Both the position numbers and the translations under genes were made by a program. From assembly GCA_023700885.1 (NCBI GenBank), contig JAMPYA010000003.1, positions 1 through 34,322 of the forward strand: DNA of 34,322 bases, given 5' to 3'. A model generated the notes under the pieces. That model worked only from the letters and a program-made list of their open reading frames with translations. It had not been told where the DNA came from and ran no database searches. The stretch is from Flavobacteriaceae bacterium (GTDB taxonomy: Bacteria > Bacteroidota > Bacteroidia > Flavobacteriales > Flavobacteriaceae). Below, one piece after another: positions 29,126 through 34,322 of this stretch. How positions within the stretch are numbered: position 1 is the first letter of the stretch; each line of letters begins with the position of its first letter.

Positions 29126-29368
29126 CTGTTTATATTTATTGTTTAGTTAGACAAGCTCACTATAAATTTTATTTGTCAGATGGAACGCACATATTCATTT
29201 CTCTGTGTGTCAATTAAAATTGTCATGGGCGTTTCATTTTAATGTTTTATTGTAAATGTTTAAGCGATAAATTATTTCAAAATCGCTATGACATCCTATT
29301 TATTATACTGCTTTTCAATTGATTTGCGAAAATACATATTTTATTTTATTTTAAACTTATGGAAAAAC

Positions 29369-29394
29369 AAAAGCGTCTCAATAGAGACGCTTTT
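29369..29394 (-). terminator. Intrinsic terminator at the end of the adhesin-PorP-OmpA operon
   Basis: AAAAGCGTCTC-aata-GAGACGCTTTT with T-run on the minus strand. Confidence 0.85.
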
Positions 29395-29417
29395 TGACCT
29401 ATTATATCTTATTCTAA

Positions 29418-30989
29418 TTATTCTTTTCTAATTACAACAAACTCTGTTCTTCTATTTAGTTGATGTTGACTTTCAGAGCATTGAATACCGTTTGTACATT
29501 TGTTTAATATTTGACTCTCTCCATATCCTTTTCCAGAAATTCTTTCTTTAGAAATTCCTTTAGAAATAATGTAATCAATTGTACTTTGTGCTCTCCGTTC
29601 AGATAACCACATATTATATTTATCATTGCCACGAACATCGGTGTGTGAGCCACATTCTATAACAATATCAGGATATTTATTCATTACTTCAACTACTTTA
29701 GCTAACTCAATTTCTGCGTCTTTTCTAATTTTTGCAGAATTTAAATCAAAATAAATTGGATTAATTTTAATTAATGTTTTTTCATTAACAACTGCAAAAT
29801 CTTCTTTAAAAAGGCTCATCACAATATTATGAATTTTATGATTTTCGCTTGTTGATTCTAATTTAGCATCCGTTTTAACATATCCAATTTTGCTTGCGTA
29901 TAGTAGATACTTTTTATTGCACTCTATATCAAAAGTAAAACTAGCATCTTCTTGAACAATTATTGTTTGAAGTTCTTTATTGTTTTCGTCATACAAAACA
30001 ACTGTTGCTCCGCTTAAACTTCCATTGTTGGCCCCATCAACAATTTTTCCTTGTATTTTTTGATTGCACGCTACCTTTGGTGTGCTTAAGTTAAAACTAT
30101 AAATATCATCATCACCTTTTCCTCCTTCTCTATTAGAAGAAAAATAACCTCTCGTATTATCTGGATGCATAACAAATGCAAAATCGTCAAATGCTGTATT
30201 AATAGGTGCTTCTAATGCTGTTGGTTCTAAATTGTTTATATGATCTAAATTAATTTGATAAATATCTAAATCTCCGAGTTTTTTTCTTCCATCAGATGAA
30301 AAATACATGGTATTATCATGGCTAATGAAAGGGAATTTTTCATGCCCAACTGTATTAATTTTAGGCCCTAAGTTAACTGGCGTGCCATAACTGCCATCAC
30401 TGTTAATTTCTACATAATAGAGGTCTGTATTTCCATACCCTCCCGGCATATCTGATGAGAAATAAAGTCGCTTTTCGTCTGAACTTAATGTTGGATGACC
30501 GCAAGAATAATTTTTATTATTAATAGAAAAAGGTTTTGGTTCTCCCCATTTTCCATCTTCTTGTAAGGAAGAAACAAAAATTGCAAGATTTACATTATTG
30601 TCATCATCTTTAATTTTTTTCTTTTTATAATAATAATCGCGTGTAAAGTACATTGTTTTTAAGTCACTTGAGATGGCTACAATTCCTTCATGAAATTTTG
30701 AATTTATGACTTTAGTAAGGTGATTTGAATTAGAAATCTCTCCTTTTGAATCTATTTCTCCTTCATAGAGATCTAAAAATGGTTGTTTATTTCCACTCCA
30801 AATTCTTGAAGTATTACCAAATCCTCTTTTTGATGAAGCATAAATTATTTTATTTTCACCAAAAATAGTGGTTCCAAAATCAGAATATTTTGTGTTGATA
30901 TCTAGATTTTTAATCTCAAACGTTTTATTTGATTGAGCTATTAAACTACAAGTAAATATAAAAATGCTGTACCATACTATTTGTTTCAT
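29418..30989 (-). CDS. OmpA family protein with PD40/WD40-like propeller and carboxypeptidase-regulatory-like domain (PorE-like architecture)
   Basis: PD40-like repeats (LSSDEKRLYFSSDMPGGYGNTDLYYVEI; FISHDNTMYFSSDGRKKLGDLDIYQINL; GYFSSNREGGKGDDDIYSF); IQGKIVDGANNGSLSGATVVLYDENN; OmpA C-terminus IYFDLNSAKIRKDAEIELAKVVEVMNKYPDIVIECGSHTDVRGNDKYNMWLSERRAQSTIDYI. Confidence 0.93.
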   Translation of the reverse strand: MKQIVWYSIFIFTCSLIAQSNKTFEIKNLDINTKYSDFGTTIFGENKIIYASSKRGFGNTSRIWSGNKQPFLDLYEGEIDSKGEISNSNHLTKVINSKFHEGIVAISSDLKTMYFTRDYYYKKKKIKDDDNNVNLAIFVSSLQEDGKWGEPKPFSINNKNYSCGHPTLSSDEKRLYFSSDMPGGYGNTDLYYVEINSDGSYGTPVNLGPKINTVGHEKFPFISHDNTMYFSSDGRKKLGDLDIYQINLDHINNLEPTALEAPINTAFDDFAFVMHPDNTRGYFSSNREGGKGDDDIYSFNLSTPKVACNQKIQGKIVDGANNGSLSGATVVLYDENNKELQTIIVQEDASFTFDIECNKKYLLYASKIGYVKTDAKLESTSENHKIHNIVMSLFKEDFAVVNEKTLIKINPIYFDLNSAKIRKDAEIELAKVVEVMNKYPDIVIECGSHTDVRGNDKYNMWLSERRAQSTIDYIISKGISKERISGKGYGESQILNKCTNGIQCSESQHQLNRRTEFVVIRKE

Positions 30990-31000
30990 AATGTTGCGAT

Positions 31001-31909
31001 TTAGAAAAATCTAGGAGATTTAAATTTAAACAATTTGAAGTCGTACAATAATACAATTTCATGTGTACCAGAATTATAATTACCCAGGTTAGAAGTTGTA
31101 TAATCGTATGCGTATCCTATTCTTAGGTTGTTGTTAACCGCAAAATTTACTAAACCACTTAAAGAATCATCGATTCTGTAAGAAACCCCTAACTCTAATT
31201 TATCATTGTATAAAAAATTGGTTGATAAATCTATTGATAAAGGAGCACCTGCTACCACTTTTGTCAAAAATGAAGGTTTAAATTTAAATGATTCTGATAA
31301 CTTTAATACATAACCAGATGTGATGAAATAATGCATTTTTTCAGAAGCTTTACTTATAATTCCTCCTTGTTTTTCAAAATGATTACTTTCAATCATATTC
31401 GGAATTGAGGCTCCAGCATAAAATTTATCTGTATAGTAATACACACCCACTCCAACATTAGGATAACTTTTATTTAAATTATCAGTAAAATTAACATCGG
31501 GTGCAACAGTTGCAATAGTTGCTAAGCCTAAATCTTGAAGCGTTAATCCTGCTTTAATACCAAAAGCAAATTTACCAATATCAGATGTTTGTAATGTGTA
31601 TGAAACATCGGCATAAAGATTGGTTTCTTTTACAGGCCCTATTTCATCGGCCATTACGGAAAATCCTAAACCAACATTTTTACCAATAGGTGAATGTGCT
31701 GTTAAGGTTGCGGTTTTGGGTGCTCCTTCTAAACCAACCCATTGTGTTCTGCCAAGAAATCCTAGACTTAATGATTCGTTTGAACCGGCATAAGCTGGGT
31801 TTAAAAGGTTCATATTGTACATATACTGTGTATAGTGTGGGTCTTGTTGAGCAAACATTTGTAATCCTATAAATGCTGCAATAACTGTTATAATTGATTT
31901 TAGTTTCAT
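31001..31909 (-). CDS. PorP/SprF family type IX secretion system membrane protein
   Basis: 302 aa: AQQDPHYTQYMYNMNLLNPAYAGSNESLSLGFLGRTQWVGLEGAPKTATLTAHSPI, the PorP/SprF N-terminal signature. Confidence 0.95.
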   Translation of the reverse strand: MKLKSIITVIAAFIGLQMFAQQDPHYTQYMYNMNLLNPAYAGSNESLSLGFLGRTQWVGLEGAPKTATLTAHSPIGKNVGLGFSVMADEIGPVKETNLYADVSYTLQTSDIGKFAFGIKAGLTLQDLGLATIATVAPDVNFTDNLNKSYPNVGVGVYYYTDKFYAGASIPNMIESNHFEKQGGIISKASEKMHYFITSGYVLKLSESFKFKPSFLTKVVAGAPLSIDLSTNFLYNDKLELGVSYRIDDSLSGLVNFAVNNNLRIGYAYDYTTSNLGNYNSGTHEIVLLYDFKLFKFKSPRFF

Positions 31910-31920
31910 TCAGTTTTAAT

Positions 31921-34320
31921 TTAACGTTTTATATACACCCATCCTGATTGTGGTTTCTTAACTCCATCATTAAAATATATCACATAAAAATAAGTTGCAG
32001 ATGGAAGTCCATTATTCTTACTTATAGCTCCTTTTTTATTAGGCAATCCATCCCACCAAGGTGGTTCGTTCATCGTGTTTCCGTTATGTTGATAATCATA
32101 TAATAAATTACCCCAACGATTGAATATTTCTAATTTGAAGTTGGGATATTTACTCACCAAACCAAGTATTTCAAAGGTATCATTAACACCATCTCCATCT
32201 GGTGAAAATCCTTCTGGAATAAATAATTTACAAATGAAAGAATCTAAATAATTTGAAATACCATTAAAATCACAATCATCATTTGTAAGATCACCATCAT
32301 TATTATCATCTTCATTAATAGTTAATATTCCATCTCCATCATCATCAGTATCTAAATAATTTGGAATACCATCGTTATCTGTATCATCATTCATAGGATT
32401 TCCATCATTATTCACATCTTCATCTTTTGTTAGAATGCTATCATTATCATCATCTGTATCTCTAAAGTTAACTTCAGAATCACCATCGGTATTTCTTAGA
32501 TTAATTAACGGATTGTTAATTTTTCCGTTAGCATCTATATATCCTCCAGTTGAATCTACCGCATCGTCTAAACCATTTTTATCAACATCATTCCCACTTA
32601 AAATTAGACCTGATTCATTGCTGTCAGAAACCATATCATTATCAGAATCTAAATCTAAATAATCAGGCAAGCCAGATAAATCTGTATTTACGGGTGTTAA
32701 ACCATTTCCTGCGCCAGGTGTAGTTTCATAAGCATCGACTAAACCATTTTTATCAGCATCAACACCTAAAGGAGCTTTATAGCTTGATGTTGTTTGCGCT
32801 TCTATATTATCTGGAATTCCATCTCCATCAGAATCCAAATCTAAATAATTTGGAATTCCATCTCCATCAAAATCTCCCGTTCCTTCAATTATATCTAAGA
32901 TGCCATCATTATCATCATCTATATCAATACTATTTGGAACTCCATCTTTATCAGTATCTAATAAAACTATAATAGTAATAACTTGAGTAACCGTAAAAGT
33001 ACCATCAGTTACAGATATTGTTATATTATCCGAACCTAAATAACCGCTATTTGGGATATATGTCCATACTCCAGTTGATGAATTTATACTTACGGTACCG
33101 TTTGTAGGAGTTGTAACTATTGAATAAGTTAACGTATTTCCATCAACATCGTTTGCGACAAGCGTTGCTACCAAAGTAACATTCATAGTTGTATTTGCTG
33201 TTGGTGGTGATGTGATAACTGGCGAATCGTTTACCGGACTTACTGTTATATTTATTGTCTGTAGTGCAATTCCTCCTGCTCCGTCTGATACCGATACTAC
33301 AAAACTATCTGTTCCGTTGTAATTGGCATTTGGTGTATAAGTCCAAAATCCAGTTGTTGGGTTTATAACTACTGAACCATTGGTTGGATTGGTACTTATT
33401 GAAAAAGTAAAAGTGCTACTGTCTATATCTGTAACGGTTACTGTATTTGAATAAGGTGTGTCCTCTGGTGTTGTATAGGTATTTGATGAGGTTATAACCG
33501 GTACATCGTTTACTGGTGTTACTGTTATGCTAATTACCTGATTTACAACTCCTCCATTGCCATCTGATACCGTTACTGTAAAACTATCTGAACCGTTATA
33601 GTTTGCATTTGGTGTGTAGGTCCAATCGCCTGTGGTTGTATTAAATGTTAACAAACCATTGGTTGTGGTAGATGTTACCGTATAACTTAACACATCTAAA
33701 TCTACATCACTCGCTACAAATGTTGCCGAAAGTGTAGTGTCTTCAGCTGTTGAATAACTATTTAATGAGGTAATAACCGGTACATCGTTTACTGGCGTTA
33801 CTGTTATACTGATTACCTGAGTTACAACTCCTCCATTGCCATCTGATACTTCAACTGTAAAACTATCGGAGCCATTGTAGTTTGCATTTGGGGTGTAAGT
33901 CCAATCGCCTGTGGTTGGGTTTATAACAACTGAACCATTTGTAGGATTTGTGCTTATTGAAAATGCAAAGGTGCTACTATCTATATCGGTAACTGTTACT
34001 GTATTAGAATACGGGGTGTCCTCTGGTGTTGTTATCGTCGCAAGTGAAGTTATTACAGGAAAATCGTTAACAGGTGTTACTGTTATGCTAATTACTTGAG
34101 TTACGATTCCTCCATTACCATCAGATACTTCAACTGTAAAACTATCTGAACCATTGTAGTTAGCATTTGGTGTGTAAGTCCAATTACCTGTGGTTGTATT
34201 AAATGTTAATAAGCCATTGGTTGTGGTAGATGTTACGGTATAGGTTAACACATCCGAATCTGCATCCGTAGCTACAAATGTTGCCGAAAGTGAAATGTCT
34301 TCAGCTGTTGAATAACTATT
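31921..34320 (-). CDS. T9SS type-B secreted surface adhesin: cadherin/Ig-like tandem repeats + TSP3-like Ca-binding repeats + gliding motility-associated C-terminal domain (5' end beyond window)
   Basis: The frame stays open past the ORF-track start (GTG 34251) to the window edge ([25 protein letters not shown]...). C-terminus [48 protein letters not shown]...GWVYIKR is the CHU_C/type-B sorting domain. Confidence 0.95.
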   Translation of the reverse strand, partial: NSYSTAEDISLSATFVATDADSDVLTYTVTSTTTNGLLTFNTTTGNWTYTPNANYNGSDSFTVEVSDGNGGIVTQVISITVTPVNDFPVITSLATITTPEDTPYSNTVTVTDIDSSTFAFSISTNPTNGSVVINPTTGDWTYTPNANYNGSDSFTVEVSDGNGGVVTQVISITVTPVNDVPVITSLNSYSTAEDTTLSATFVASDVDLDVLSYTVTSTTTNGLLTFNTTTGDWTYTPNANYNGSDSFTVTVSDGNGGVVNQVISITVTPVNDVPVITSSNTYTTPEDTPYSNTVTVTDIDSSTFTFSISTNPTNGSVVINPTTGFWTYTPNANYNGTDSFVVSVSDGAGGIALQTINITVSPVNDSPVITSPPTANTTMNVTLVATLVANDVDGNTLTYSIVTTPTNGTVSINSSTGVWTYIPNSGYLGSDNITISVTDGTFTVTQVITIIVLLDTDKDGVPNSIDIDDDNDGILDIIEGTGDFDGDGIPNYLDLDSDGDGIPDNIEAQTTSSYKAPLGVDADKNGLVDAYETTPGAGNGLTPVNTDLSGLPDYLDLDSDNDMVSDSNESGLILSGNDVDKNGLDDAVDSTGGYIDANGKINNPLINLRNTDGDSEVNFRDTDDDNDSILTKDEDVNNDGNPMNDDTDNDGIPNYLDTDDDGDGILTINEDDNNDGDLTNDDCDFNGISNYLDSFICKLFIPEGFSPDGDGVNDTFEILGLVSKYPNFKLEIFNRWGNLLYDYQHNGNTMNEPPWWDGLPNKKGAISKNNGLPSATYFYVIYFNDGVKKPQSGWVYIKR
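32233..32966 (-). repeat. Thrombospondin type-3-like Asp-rich calcium-binding repeats within the adhesin (approximate boundaries)
   Basis: Repeated DxDxDGxxD motifs: [66 protein letters not shown]. Confidence 0.85.
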
Positions 34321-34322
34321 TA
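32967..34322 (-). repeat. Five tandem 93-aa (279-nt) cadherin/Ig-like repeats, alternating two subtypes
   Basis: The AAAACTATC anchor (encoding part of DSF) starts at 33301, 33580, 33859 and 34138, an exact 279-nt spacing; the fifth, divergent unit has its equivalent (TATATTATC) 279 nt further left. Confidence 0.92.

Noticed and set aside
29126-29368. T-box riboswitch upstream of ileS
   Set aside because: No recognisable T-box sequence or specifier/terminator architecture; T-boxes are mainly a Firmicutes/Actinobacteria feature.
31690-34099. Plus-strand ORFs over the PorP/SprF and adhesin genes (including the His/Leu-rich 32784-32972 ORF)
   Set aside because: The odd [14 protein letters not shown] composition is the complement of the Asp-rich TSP3 repeats and not a real protein; others are repeat shadows.
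32233-34322. Periodic repeats considered as a CRISPR or satellite array
   Set aside because: The repeats are in-frame protein modules (279 nt) with no short direct repeat/spacer structure.
1-34322. Search for defence systems, toxin-antitoxin pairs, phage genes, integrases or insertion sequences
   Set aside because: All substantial intervals are explained by conserved core or gliding/T9SS genes; no such genes were recognised.

Overview
AT-rich chromosomal segment from a Bacteroidota genome, probably Flavobacteriaceae (gliding/T9SS genes, TAnnTTTG-type promoters). Most of it is conserved core content. Minus strand: sprA (runs off the left edge), ruvA, maeB, queG, a Crp/Fnr regulator, waaA, rpmA and rplU. 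Plus strand: two M16 peptidase-family genes. Minus strand again: a DMT transporter, then gldD-gldE-ssb-mutY. Plus strand: HU, a 30-aa basic protein and rng (RNase E/G). Minus strand: a patatin/BamA-like protein, uvrC, lspA, a DksA-like gene and ileS. The window ends with a T9SS type-B adhesin, PorP/SprF-like and OmpA/PD40-like cassette; the adhesin runs off the right edge. Two small genes are absent from the supplied ORF track: a 59-aa acidic lipoprotein at 14474-14653 and a 30-aa basic protein at 18649-18741. I found no tRNA, rRNA, CRISPR, transposon, phage or defence locus, and nothing I would call a clearly new multi-gene system. The best leads are: a higher-order A/B repeat array with an exact 279-nt period in the adhesin; an M16 pair with complementary active-site losses; a hairpin-rich leader before rng; a palindrome about 40 bp upstream of the predicted TSS of the Crp/Fnr gene; and the small lipoprotein with its structured 3' end. 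All family assignments come from reading the translations, with no database search.
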